34,510 nucleotides of DNA from Granulicella sp. (GTDB lineage Bacteria; Acidobacteriota; Terriglobia; Terriglobales; Acidobacteriaceae): the NCBI GenBank assembly GCA_003133205.1, contig PKWK01000247.1, forward strand, positions 2,811 to 37,320, read 5' to 3'. The position numbers and the translations under genes are program-made. Shown here piece by piece: positions 9,132 through 17,674 of the stretch. Under the pieces are notes generated by a model. It ran no database searches, was not told where the DNA came from, and was given only the letters and a program-made list of their open reading frames with translations. Numbering within the stretch: position 1 is the first letter of the stretch; each line of letters opens with the position of its first letter.

Positions 9132-9545
9132 CTATTTGTGGGACACGCCGTTCTGGGACTTGGCAACGGTGGCCTTCTTTTTGATGCGCTTGAGCATCTG
9201 GGCCAGGGTGGTCTCGTTCATGGCGAGAACTCCCTCTGCGCGGACTCGCTTCATCAGACCCGCGATGGTCGGGTCATCGAGGATGAGCCAGTCATCTTCG
9301 GTGGCCACGTAGACATCGCCGAGGCCGATCTGCTTGGCGGGGAGCTTGAGTTTGGCTCCGCCGTGGGGTCCCTTGCGCTGCTCAATCAGGCCCTTTTTGT
9401 GTAACAACAGGAAACACCGGCGAACCATTACTGCGCTCTCTGTGAGCGATTCTGCAATTTCCGCTGAGGTGTGCATAGTGCCAGGTTCTGAAGCCAACAC
9501 CGTGAGGATTCTGAGACTTAGTCCGAAACGACCGCTTTGTGCCAT
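9132..9545 (-). CDS. Rrf2 family transcriptional regulator
   Basis: 137 residues from ATG 9543-9545 (a TTG three codons upstream is less likely). The N-terminal winged helix-turn-helix reads FGLSLRILTVLASEPG...TSAEIAESLTESAVMVRRCFLLLHKKGLIEQRKGPHGGAKL, the typical Rrf2 arrangement. Apart from one Cys in the recognition region (RRCF) it lacks the three-Cys Fe-S ligand set of IscR/NsrR. It probably therefore senses something other than through an Fe-S cluster (YwnA-like subgroup). It lies directly upstream of the b561-like/yceI operon in the same direction, with the 17-bp palindrome between, so control of that operon is likely. No second copy of the palindrome was seen before its own start. Confidence 0.88.
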   Translation of the reverse strand: MAQSGRFGLSLRILTVLASEPGTMHTSAEIAESLTESAVMVRRCFLLLHKKGLIEQRKGPHGGAKLKLPAKQIGLGDVYVATEDDWLILDDPTIAGLMKRVRAEGVLAMNETTLAQMLKRIKKKATVAKSQNGVSHK

Positions 9546-9744
9546 GCAGAGCAAACTATCACACGGAGGGTTAATCCGACTACCGGGGAATTCAGAAAAT
9601 TAATGGAAACCTCATGTCGAGTTTTTGTACAGCGCAGGTTGCATTTCGGGTGCCGCAGTCGAGACGATCCGGCCGGGAACCGAGGGGACGATCCCTGAGG
9701 AAAAGGCGGCGACACCGGTGCGGCAAATGCTATAGCCTTTTCAA

Positions 9745-10539
9745 GTGAATATTCTGTTTGTTGGGGATGTATTTGGGCACGCCGGGCGGCGTATTGTTCG
9801 GGAACACCTTGCGCATGTGATGGAGACGAACGCGGTTGACCTGTTGGTAATCAATGGGGAGAACGCGGCGGGCGGGTTTGGCATTACGCCCTCGATTGCG
9901 GAGGAACTGTTCGACCTGGGTGCCCACGTGATTACGACGGGCAACCACATCTGGGACAAGAAGGAAATCTTCGAGTACATGACGGTGCCCGTGGAGTCGC
10001 ATGGGCGCGGGCGGAGGGTGCTGCGGCCGGCGAACTATGCGGTGGGGACGCCAGGGTTCGGGGTGTACGAGGGCGAACTGCCGACGGGGCAGACCTATGC
10101 GGTGATCAACCTGCAGGGACGCGTGTTCATGTCGAGCTGCGATGATCCGTTTCGCAAGGCAGATGGGTTGCTGTCGCATGTTTCGGCGAAGGTGATTCTG
10201 CTGGATCTCCATGGCGAGGCGACGTCGGAGAAGATGGCGCTGGGATGGTATCTCGACGGGCGTGTGACGGCGGTGCTGGGGACGCATACGCATGTGCCGA
10301 CCGCGGATGAGCGGCTGCTGGGCAAAGGCACTGCATATCAAACGGATGTTGGAATGAGCGGGCCGTTCGACTCGGTGATCGGGGTGGAGACGGAGATGGT
10401 GGTGCAGCGGTTCCTGACCGGGATGCCGGGGAAGTTCGAAGCGGCGAAGGGGAACCCGAAGATGTGCGCGACGCTGATTGAGTGTGATGGTGGGACCGGG
10501 CGCGCGAACGGGATTAGGCGGATCATGCTCGGGGAATAA
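9745..10539 (+). CDS. YmdB-type metallophosphoesterase (TIGR00282 family)
   Basis: 264 residues from GTG 9745 (MNILFVGDVFGHAGRRIVRE). Metal-binding blocks are in order: GDVFG (residues 7-11), NGENAAGG, TTGNHIWDKKE, and GTHTHVPTADE, with GTAYQTDVGMSGP near the end, all characteristic of the YmdB family. These are cytosolic 2',3'-cyclic nucleotide phosphodiesterases with binuclear metal centres that affect global RNA levels and biofilm behaviour in Bacillus. The length is normal. The upstream ribosome-binding site is weak. The previous ~200 bases (9546-9744) are non-coding. Confidence 0.93.
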   Translation: MNILFVGDVFGHAGRRIVREHLAHVMETNAVDLLVINGENAAGGFGITPSIAEELFDLGAHVITTGNHIWDKKEIFEYMTVPVESHGRGRRVLRPANYAVGTPGFGVYEGELPTGQTYAVINLQGRVFMSSCDDPFRKADGLLSHVSAKVILLDLHGEATSEKMALGWYLDGRVTAVLGTHTHVPTADERLLGKGTAYQTDVGMSGPFDSVIGVETEMVVQRFLTGMPGKFEAAKGNPKMCATLIECDGGTGRANGIRRIMLGE

Positions 10540-10544
10540 AGCGA

Positions 10545-10592
10545 AAGGCAACCACGGATTCGCGCGGATGAACGCGGATAAGACCGGGTATG
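10545..10592. repeat. Dispersed intergenic repeat (ACGGAT-type)
   Basis: The block CAACCACGGATTCGCGCGGA followed by TGAACGCGGATAAG, with internal direct copies of CGCGGAT, sits between the phosphodiesterase stop and the signal peptide of the next gene. A similar sequence type is familiar as a dispersed intergenic repeat in many bacterial genomes; only one copy is present in this window. Confidence 0.45.
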
Positions 10593-10600
10593 ATGCGTGC

Positions 10601-12272
10601 ATGAAAAATTGCGGTTTTTTTGGGCGCGTGTGTTTGGGTAGTGCGGCTCTGGCTGCGGTGTTGGTTGCGGGTGTGAGCGTTGCGCAGGGGCCGGTGCGGC
10701 CGGCGGCGCAGACGGGTGCGGCGCAGATGCCGCGGGTGGTGGAGAAGGATGGGCGATGGGCGTTGCTGGTGGATGGCGCACCGTACCTGATGCTTGGCGT
10801 GCAGATCAACAATTCCAGCGCGTGGCCGGCGATGTTGCCCGAGGTGTGGCCGGCGGTGGACAAGCTGCATGCGAATACGGTGGAGGCTCCCGTGTACTGG
10901 GAGCAGATGGAGCTGGCGAAGGGCAAGTTTGATTTCTCCGTGGTGGATGCGCTGCTGGCGGGGGCGCGCGAGCATAAGGTGCGGCTGGTGCTGCTGTGGT
11001 TTGGGACTTGGAAGAATGGCGCGCCGCACTACGTTCCGGATTGGGTGAAGCGGGATAACGCGACGTATCCGCGAGTGACCGGGCCGAAGGGCGAAGTGCG
11101 GGATACGATGTCGCCGTTTGGCGCCGCGACGATGAAGGCGGATGCGGCGGCGTTTGCGGCGTTGATGCGGCATTTGAAGGTGGCGGATGCGCGGCACACG
11201 GTGATCCTGGTGCAGGTGGAGAACGAGATCAACGCGTATGGCAGCGCGCGGGATTATTCGCCTGAGGCTGTAAAGCTGTTCGAAGGCCAGGTGCCGGCGG
11301 AGTTTGCGGCGGCGCTGCATACGAAGTCGGGGACGTGGACCGAGGCGTTTGGGGCGGAGGCGGAGAACACGTTTCAGGCGTGGTCGATTGCGCGGTATGT
11401 GGAGCAGGTGGCGAAGGCGGGCAAGGCGGAGTATGGGCTGCCGCTTTATTTGAATCATTCGCTGGAGAACCCGCTGGCGGCACCGCGCGAGGGACGGCTG
11501 GCGTGGCCGTGCGATGACGGACCATGTGCTGGATATCTGGAAGGCGACGGCGCCTTCACTGGATTTGATTGCGCCGGATATTTATATGAGCCAGTATGCG
11601 CAGTACGAGAAGGTGCTGGACGTGTACGCGCGGGCTGGAGATAAAAGCAAAGGAGGCAATGCGCTGTTTGTGCCGGAGAGCGGGAACGCTGCGCCGTATA
11701 CGCGGTACATGTTTGCGACGCTGGGGCATGGGGCGATTGGATGGTCGACGTTTGGGCTGGATCTGACGGGGTATGCGAATGCTCCGCTGGGCGCGCCGGT
11801 GGTGGATGACAAGCTGATCGATCTGTTTGCGCTGAATAACGAGATTGTTGGGCCGATGCAGCGCGAGATTGCGAAGCTGAACTTCGAGGGCAAGGTGCAG
11901 GCTGTTTCGGAAGACCCCGCTGTGCACTCGCAGAACCTGGAGTTCGGGCCGTGGACGGCGACCGTGGCGTATGGCCTGCGGGTGTTTGGCCAGGCAATGA
12001 ATGCTCCCGGGAATGCGGACCCGGTGGGACGGGCGCTGGTGGCGCAACTGGGGCCGGATGAGTTTTTGGTGACGGGCGTTTCGACGCGTGTGGATTTTCG
12101 GCCGACCGATGCGGCGAGCGGGAAGCATCGTGAGTTTGTGAAGGTGGAAGAGGGGACTTATGTGGATGGGAAGTGGAAGTTTCTGCGGATATGGAATGGG
12201 GATCAGACCGATTATGGGTTGAACTTTACGACGGCGCCGCAGGTGCTAAGGGTTACGTTGATGACGTATTGA
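10601..12272 (+). pseudogene. GH35-like (DUF5597) beta-galactosidase, frameshifted
   Basis: Starts at ATG 10601 with a signal peptide (CLGSAALAAVLVAGVSVAQ). Frame one (to 11644) holds the N-terminal barrel half: LLVDGAPYLMLGVQINNSS, NTVEAPVYWEQME, and the acid/base region QVENEINAYG (Glu near residue 209). The second frame (ATG-like entry at 11514, ending 12272) continues the same protein with TDHVLDIWKATAP..LDLIAPDIYM, the nucleophile region FVPESGN (Glu codon at 11676) and the C-terminal DUF5597-type part. The two halves join around 11480-11513. One extra base there would explain it; removing the T at 11504 gives a smooth reading GRLAGRAMTDHV. The two catalytic glutamates are in different frames, so the gene is inactive unless this is a sequencing error or recoding. 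It leads a block with a GH2 enzyme and a sugar kinase. Confidence 0.85.
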
Positions 12273-12282
12273 GGGCGTGTCC

Positions 12283-12400
12283 CGGGGGCTAAAGCCCCAG
12301 ATCTTTGTCGGGCACAATGTCCGGGCTGAAGTCCGGACCTATCTCAGAAGCAAGAACAAGGGCGAAATACGGAGATTCTGAGCTGGGCTCAGAATGACGG
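12283..12400. repeat. Cluster of three hairpin repeats before the GH2 gene
   Basis: In order: GGGGCTAAAGCCCC (near 12288-12301), GTCCGGGCTGAAGTCCGGAC (12319-12338) followed by CTATCTCAGAAGCAA, and ATTCTGAG-CTGGG-CTCAGAAT (12375-12395). The 36-base block 12318-12353 recurs with one change at 34410-34445, and the last hairpin recurs in tandem at 17765-17838. No T-run follows, so they are better seen as REP-like repeats than as terminators. Confidence 0.7.
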
Positions 12401-12415
12401 CACTTTGGGGGAAAT

Positions 12416-15400
12416 GTGAGTAAGGGATCGATTAGCAGGCGGGCTTTTGTTGGGGGAGTTGCGGCGGCGGGGGTTGCGGCGCGTGCAGGTCGCGCGCAGG
12501 CGGCGTTGGGGCAGGGCGGTGCTGGTGCGCACGTGGCGGCGGAGGCTTGGCCGGAGAATGGGACGCTGATTCCGGATGAGGGGTGGCGGCTTTGGCTGGA
12601 TCGCGCGGCGGAGTGGAAGCAGGATGCGATCTTTCTGCCGGAGGATGTGGCGCAGGATGCGAATGGCGTGATGATGGGTGGAGGGAAGGCGCTGCCGGTG
12701 AATCCGCCGACGGGTGGGTGGGGTGTGCTGGCGGGTGCGGCGGCGGGTTCGATTCCGGTGACTCTGCCTTCGACCGTGGAGCAGCATTTCTGGGGGAAGT
12801 TTGGCGAGCGGCCTTATACGCCGACGGAGTATCGGTATGCGGCGGACGATCCGATTCCGCGGAATGGAGCTTACTTTGGCGTGTCGTGGTGGTGGAGGGA
12901 GATTGATATTCCGGCGGCGATGGCGGGGAAGCGGATCTTTCTGCATGTGCGTGGGGCGCATCTGCGGGCCGAGGTTTATCTGAATGAGAAGCTGGTGGGC
13001 TACTCGATACTGGAGGAGCTGCCGTTTGAGGCGGAGCTGACCCATGCGGCGAAACCCGGTGGGAAGAATGTGCTGGCGATCCGGATTACGAATCCTTGGG
13101 GGCGGTTCGATTGGGTGGATGGGCTGAATGAGCAGTGGGGCGCGGTGAAGCTGTACCGGTCGCATGGGTTCGGCGGGCTGGATCGGGGCATGACGATCTC
13201 GGCGCATCATAACGTGCGGGTCAAGGACGCTTGGGTTCTCAATACAGCCGACCCAAAGACGATCGTCGCTCGTATTGCGCTCGAGTTCACCGTTGCGCCA
13301 AAGGGCATCTACAACGTGCCGCTGCGAATCCAGGTGGAAGACCCGCAGACCGGACGTGTTCTGGCCCACGTCAGTCGTGGGGAAGATATACTCCTCAGCG
13401 GAGATGCTAAAAACGGCGAGCACATCCTTCCTGACTTCCTCGAGGTGAAGTTCACAGTTCCTGAGGCCGAACTCTGGGAACTCGAGAAACCGCGAATCTA
13501 TCACCTGTCCATAAGGCTAAGTATCTTCGCAGATACAGAGCCGCATGTGGTTGCGTTCGGCTTCCGCAGCTTTGCCGTGGATGGCCTCGACTCGAATGCA
13601 CTGTTTCGGTTGAATGGGCGGCGGATGAAGATTTATACGGCGATTTCTTGGGGGTATTGGGGGATCAATGGGATGTGGCCGACGCCGGAGCTGGCGGAGA
13701 AGGAGGTGACGCAGGCGAAGAAGCTGAATCTGACGTGCCTGAACTTCCATCGCAACCTGGCGAAGGAGGATGTGCTGCGCGCGCACGACCGGCTGGGGCT
13801 GCTGCGGTACATGGAGCCGGGCGCGGGGAAGATTGCGATCGGGCGGCTGCCGGCGGGGGCGACGGGCAGCGCGAACTCGGTGGTGATGGTGCGGGCGACC
13901 GATGCGGCGGATAAGTTCGCGCAGCGTTATATGTTTACCAAGTGCGTGGAGATGGTGAAGGCGTTCCGATCGCATCCTTCGGTGATTGAGTACTGCCTGC
14001 AGAATGAGATTGGCGCGGACCTGAAGAATCCGGACACGATTGCGGTGTTGGAGGCGATGCGCAAGGAAGATCCGAGCCGCTGCATTGTGCTGAACGATGG
14101 GTTCGTTGCGCCTCCGCGGAAGGCGGCGCAGGCGTGGTTTGCGCCGTGGGACGCGAAGCTGCATCGCAGCGATGAGGAGGAGTGGGGCGGGTGGTGGAAT
14201 CAGCACCAGGGCGCGGGGGATCAGTGGTACGACGAGTTCTACAAAGGGCCGCAGGATTTTACGTACAAGTCTCCGGAGCGGAAGGCGCTGTCGGAGTTTG
14301 GCGAGATGGAGGGGTGCGCGACTCCGGATAACCACTCGCTGATGCTGCATGAGCTGGCGGACCCGAAGGGCACGGGGATTGGGAATCAGCCGGCGAATAC
14401 GAGCTACGACCTGCGCGACCACCAGGAGATTGTGGCGGCGTATGACAAGTTCATCGACAAATGGGGATTTCGCGGGGCGTTTCCGGCGACGGAGAAGGTT
14501 TGGACTTCGCTGGGGAAGAAGTGCTACGACACGTGGCAGAACTATATGGAGAACGCTCGGATCAGCGATGAACTGGACTTCTGCGCGATCTCGGGTTGGG
14601 AGTCGACGGCGATTGAGAATCATTCGGGGATCGTCGACAATCTGCGGAACTTCAAGAGCGATCCGGGGCCGATTGCGGGGACACTGATGCCGGTGCGGCC
14701 GGTGGCCAAGCAGCGGTCGATGTGTACGGCGCTGGGTGAGGCGGCGACGTTTGATCTGTATCTGCTGAATGACACGGATGCGGCGGCGACGGGGACGTTG
14801 AGCTTTACCGCGGTGACGCCGAGCGGGAAGCTGGTGAAGCTGGGTGAGTTTCCTGCGCCGAGTTGGCGGCGGGATCAGTTCAGTTATCTGGTGAAGGAGG
14901 CGTTTGTTACTCCGAAGCTCACCGAAGAGGGGATGTACAAATTCAAGTTTTCGCTTTCGTCGGCGCCGCTGGCAACGCAGACGAAAGAGATTTGGGTTGC
15001 GAGCGACTGGTACGAGAGCTATGTGCCGACGATCGTCGGAGCTTCCGGCATCACTCCCGCACTGCGTAGACAGCTAGGAAAGCTCATGGATGTCAAAGTC
15101 GAGGATTTTGTCCCCGGGAAAAAGTACGCCGCTATCGTTTCGTCAGGGATTACGGCGAAGGCGCAGCAGCCTCAGGATGCTGGCGATCGGACTGGGTTGG
15201 AGGCGCAGCCGGCGAGTGTGGTGGGACCCGTGGTGACGACGACGCAGCTTGGAGAACTGGCGGCGGGGATTCTGGATGCGGTGCGGGCGGGGACGCCGTT
15301 GCTGGCGATTCCACAGGCGGATGCGTTGAGCGATGGCGTGGCGAAGCAGTTGGCGGCGGCTGGCGCGTTTACGTACAACGGAAACGTTGGAGACTTCCGC

Positions 15401-15703
15401 GCGCCGTGGATGGGCAACTGGTACTTCGTGCGTAAGCACCCGATCTATGACGGCCTGCCGGTGGATCAGCCGATGGGGATTCACTACCAGGCGAAGGGGC
15501 GCGAGTCGAATGGGCTGCTGGTGGATGGGCCGGGAGTGGAGATTGTGGCGGCTTACTCGCGGGATCACGATCGACGGATCGGGGCGGGGACGTTTACGAC
15601 GAAGCTCGTCAGGGGCAAGGTGCTCTATCATCGCGTGCCGGAGATGCAGCCGGTGATGCAGGCGCGGCTTCTGGCGAATGCGCTGCGGTGGCTGACGAGT
15701 TGA
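12416..15703 (+). CDS. Tat-exported glycoside hydrolase family 2 protein
   Basis: 1095 residues from GTG 12416, preceded by GGGGGAA. The N-terminus SISRRAFVGGVAAAGVAA is a twin-arginine signal. A jelly-roll sugar-binding domain (~85-230: FLHVRGAHLRAEVYLNEKLVG, NVLAIRITNPWG) is followed by an Ig-like sandwich and a TIM barrel. Catalytic candidates are E531 in EYCLQNEIGAD (acid/base) and E627 in ALSEFGEMEG (nucleophile), matching GH2 spacing. The last ~200 residues (AGTPLLAIPQADALSDG, HPIYDGLPVD, LLANALRWL) resemble a class-I glutamine-amidotransferase/ThuA-like fold, which is an inference. Probably a periplasmic beta-galactosidase/glucuronidase-like enzyme; substrate undetermined. Codon use changes sharply at about 13215-13590 and 15005-15145. 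Confidence 0.87.
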   Translation: MSKGSISRRAFVGGVAAAGVAARAGRAQAALGQGGAGAHVAAEAWPENGTLIPDEGWRLWLDRAAEWKQDAIFLPEDVAQDANGVMMGGGKALPVNPPTGGWGVLAGAAAGSIPVTLPSTVEQHFWGKFGERPYTPTEYRYAADDPIPRNGAYFGVSWWWREIDIPAAMAGKRIFLHVRGAHLRAEVYLNEKLVGYSILEELPFEAELTHAAKPGGKNVLAIRITNPWGRFDWVDGLNEQWGAVKLYRSHGFGGLDRGMTISAHHNVRVKDAWVLNTADPKTIVARIALEFTVAPKGIYNVPLRIQVEDPQTGRVLAHVSRGEDILLSGDAKNGEHILPDFLEVKFTVPEAELWELEKPRIYHLSIRLSIFADTEPHVVAFGFRSFAVDGLDSNALFRLNGRRMKIYTAISWGYWGINGMWPTPELAEKEVTQAKKLNLTCLNFHRNLAKEDVLRAHDRLGLLRYMEPGAGKIAIGRLPAGATGSANSVVMVRATDAADKFAQRYMFTKCVEMVKAFRSHPSVIEYCLQNEIGADLKNPDTIAVLEAMRKEDPSRCIVLNDGFVAPPRKAAQAWFAPWDAKLHRSDEEEWGGWWNQHQGAGDQWYDEFYKGPQDFTYKSPERKALSEFGEMEGCATPDNHSLMLHELADPKGTGIGNQPANTSYDLRDHQEIVAAYDKFIDKWGFRGAFPATEKVWTSLGKKCYDTWQNYMENARISDELDFCAISGWESTAIENHSGIVDNLRNFKSDPGPIAGTLMPVRPVAKQRSMCTALGEAATFDLYLLNDTDAAATGTLSFTAVTPSGKLVKLGEFPAPSWRRDQFSYLVKEAFVTPKLTEEGMYKFKFSLSSAPLATQTKEIWVASDWYESYVPTIVGASGITPALRRQLGKLMDVKVEDFVPGKKYAAIVSSGITAKAQQPQDAGDRTGLEAQPASVVGPVVTTTQLGELAAGILDAVRAGTPLLAIPQADALSDGVAKQLAAAGAFTYNGNVGDFRAPWMGNWYFVRKHPIYDGLPVDQPMGIHYQAKGRESNGLLVDGPGVEIVAAYSRDHDRRIGAGTFTTKLVRGKVLYHRVPEMQPVMQARLLANALRWLTS

Positions 15704-15800
15704 GTGGTAAGTGATCAGTGGTAAGTGGTAAGTCGAGAGACAAAGGCAGAAGCAGATTCCCTTCGGGAATGACAAGCAAAGGGAATGACGAGCAAAAGGG
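15704..15800. repeat. GTGGTAAGT repeats plus ATTCCCTTCGGGAAT hairpin
   Basis: Directly after the GH2 stop come GTGGTAAGTGATCAGTGG and GTGGTAAGT copies, then AAAGGCAGAAGCAG and a hairpin ATTCCC-TTC-GGGAAT (15756-15770) followed by GACAAGC and a partial second copy GGGAATGACGAGC. The AGCAG-TTCCC motif is echoed inside prmC (17294-17306). It separates the GH2 gene from the ROK gene. Confidence 0.6.
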
Positions 15801-15812
15801 ATTGAGGAACGC

Positions 15813-16757
15813 ATGGCTGAGCATGTTCGGATTGGGATTGACTTAGGTGGCACGAAGATTGAAGGGCTTGCGCTGGACGAGTGTGGTGGGGAGATTGCGC
15901 GGCTGCGCATCCCGACGCCGCAGCACGATTACGAAGCCACGGTGCGGGCCATCGTGGATGTGGTGCATGATCTTGAGCGCCGCATTGGAGGGATTCGCAG
16001 TGACCGCGAGCCGGCGTCGGTAGGCCTGGGGATTCCGGGGACGGTGGTGCGCGCGACCGGGTTGGTGAAGAATGCAAACTCGACTTGGCTGAACGGGATG
16101 CCGCTGGAGCGCGATCTCACGACTATGCTGGGGCGGCCGGTGCGTTGCGCGAATGATGCGAACTGTCTCGCTGTATCTGAGGCGAGCGACGGTGCTGCGG
16201 TCGGGGCGGGTGTGGTCTTCGCTGTCATCCTGGGTACGGGATGCGGCGGCGGTGTAACGGTCAACGGGCACGTGCATGTGGGGCCCAATGGAGTCGGGGG
16301 CGAGTGGGGGCACAATCCGCTGCCATGGGCGACGGAGGACGAGTTGCCGGGGCCGCACTGCTACTGCGGACGGTTCGGGTGCATCGAGACGTGGATCTCC
16401 GGCACCGGGCTGGCGCGCGATCATGCGACGCTGCATCCGCCGGGTTCGGGACACCGGCTGAGCGCAGCGGAGATTGTGGCCGCGGCGGAGGCGGGCGATG
16501 CCGCGGCGGAGGGCAGCGTGGTGCGGCTGGAGGATCGCATCGGTCGGTCGTTGGCGTCGGTGGTCAACCTGCTTGATCCGGATGTGATTGTGATTGGCGG
16601 CGGTTTGTCAAAGCTCGACCGGCTTTACGCCAACCTGCCGGCGCTGATTGCGCGTCATCTGTTTGGCGGCGGTGCGCTGGCCACTCCAGTGCTAAAGGCG
16701 AAACATGGCGATGCGAGCGGCGTGCGCGGAGCCGCGTGGTTGTGGCCTGCCGATTAG
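15813..16757 (+). CDS. ROK family sugar kinase
   Basis: 314 residues from ATG 15813 with GAGGAA upstream. ATP-binding phosphate-1 motif IGIDLGGTKIEG (residues 7-18); substrate region GIPGTV, NANSTWLNG and catalytic CANDANCLA; glycine-rich ILGTGCGGG; ROK signature with GGEWGHNPL and the zinc motif HCYCGRFGCIETW (CxCGxxGCxE). Length and motifs match bacterial fructokinase/N-acetylhexosamine-kinase-like ROK enzymes. No N-terminal helix-turn-helix is present, so it is a kinase rather than a repressor. It lies 110 bases after the GH2 gene and probably phosphorylates a sugar released by that pathway. Its stop codon overlaps the convergent prmC stop by three bases. Confidence 0.92.
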   Translation: MAEHVRIGIDLGGTKIEGLALDECGGEIARLRIPTPQHDYEATVRAIVDVVHDLERRIGGIRSDREPASVGLGIPGTVVRATGLVKNANSTWLNGMPLERDLTTMLGRPVRCANDANCLAVSEASDGAAVGAGVVFAVILGTGCGGGVTVNGHVHVGPNGVGGEWGHNPLPWATEDELPGPHCYCGRFGCIETWISGTGLARDHATLHPPGSGHRLSAAEIVAAAEAGDAAAEGSVVRLEDRIGRSLASVVNLLDPDVIVIGGGLSKLDRLYANLPALIARHLFGGGALATPVLKAKHGDASGVRGAAWLWPAD

Positions 16758-17674
16758 GGTTTGCGGGTGAGGGCGACGCGGGGGATGTGCTGCAGGTCGT
16801 CGACGAAGTGGAGTTCGTTCCAGTCAGCGAGCAGGGCAGCAATGGCATCGCGCTGGTCGTGGCCGATTTCAATGGCGAGCAGGCCGTTAGGCTTGAGGGC
16901 TGCGCGAGCCTGGGGAATCAGGCGGCGGTAGATGTCGAGACCGTCGCCGCCGGCGAAGAGCGCGGTGGCTGGTTCGTGGTCGCGGACCTGGGGATGGAGG
17001 GTGTCGCGGTCGGCGGTGGGGACGTAAGGCGGGTTCGACACGATCGCGTCGAAGGTGGAGTCGCAGGGGGCGACTGCTTCGAGCAGGTCGGATTTGAGGA
17101 AGCGAATGCGGCTGGTGAGGTTGTGGTGCGCGGCGTTTGCTGCGGCTACTGCGAGGGCTGCGGGAGAGACGTCGACAGCGGTGACGTGCGCGTTGGGCAG
17201 ATGGTGGGCCAGCGCGATGGCGATGGCGCCGGATCCGGTCCCGATGTCGAGTATGGCACTTCGTGCGGTTCTCGACGCTTCGCGTGAGGGCAAAAGCAGG
17301 TTCCCTGGCGTTGCTGCGGGGTGACAGCCAAATTCAGCGAGGACGGCTTCGACCAGGTGTTCGGTTTCCGGGCGAGGGATGAGGACGGCTGGTGTGACGT
17401 TGAGCGCGAGGCCGTAGAACTCCTGCTCGCCGGTGATGTATTGGATGGGCTCGTTCGTGAGGCGGCGGAGAATGAGGCTGTCGTAGCGGGCTTGTTGATG
17501 GGGAGTGAGCGTGCGGTCGCGGTCGGCGTGCAGCGCGGCGCGCGAGATTCCGAGCGTGTGGAGAAGCAGCAGGAGCGCGTCGCGGTGGGCATCAGCGCGA
17601 AGATCTGGCGACGCGTCAAGTTGAGCGGTGGCGCGCGTGAGGGCTTCGCGGAGGGTGGGTGGGGCGGTTGTCAG
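16754..17674 (-). CDS. prmC: Release factor glutamine methyltransferase, unusual start
   Basis: PrmC methylates the GGQ glutamine of release factors (prfA is at 31.0 kb). The Rossmann part has ILDIGTGSGAIAIAL and the catalytic SNPPYVPTADR; the N-terminal helical domain reads TLREALTRATAQLD, LLLLHTLGISRAALHADRD, RRLTNEPIQYITGEQEFYG and ends PRPETEHLVE. The frame is open from 17677 to 16754, but the only ordinary start is TTG 17293, which would remove the whole N-terminal domain. The best start is CTG 17672-17674 (306 residues); an in-frame TAA lies two codons upstream. A degenerate GTGGTTAGT repeat abuts this spot and may have replaced the native start. Between the two domains there is an insert (GNLLLPSREASRTARS) encoded by repeat-like DNA. 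The gene is probably still functional, since all motifs remain. Confidence 0.85.
   Translation of the reverse strand: MTTAPPTLREALTRATAQLDASPDLRADAHRDALLLLLHTLGISRAALHADRDRTLTPHQQARYDSLILRRLTNEPIQYITGEQEFYGLALNVTPAVLIPRPETEHLVEAVLAEFGCHPAATPGNLLLPSREASRTARSAILDIGTGSGAIAIALAHHLPNAHVTAVDVSPAALAVAAANAAHHNLTSRIRFLKSDLLEAVAPCDSTFDAIVSNPPYVPTADRDTLHPQVRDHEPATALFAGGDGLDIYRRLIPQARAALKPNGLLAIEIGHDQRDAIAALLADWNELHFVDDLQHIPRVALTRKP
17256..17328. repeat. Repeat-like insert in frame within prmC
   Basis: Plus strand GCACTTCGTGCGGTTCTCGA then CGCTTCGCG resembles 5796-5822 in the flavoprotein gene. The adjoining GGCAAAAGCAGGTTCCC resembles the intergenic repeat AGCAGATTCCC at 15751-15761. It encodes about 20 residues in the linker between the PrmC N-terminal domain and the Rossmann domain without breaking the frame. 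Confidence 0.45.

Noticed and set aside
9730..10926. 398-residue minus-strand frame opposite the YmdB-type gene
   Set aside because: The plus strand carries all metallophosphoesterase motifs; the minus translation is protein-unlike.
12389..13504. 371-residue minus-strand frame opposite the GH2 gene
   Set aside because: Antisense shadow: low-complexity Arg/Pro composition, while the plus frame shows clear GH2 motifs.
17146..17619. 157-residue minus frame overlapping prmC
   Set aside because: Out of frame with the conserved PrmC sequence, which continues unbroken in the neighbouring frame from CTG 17674.
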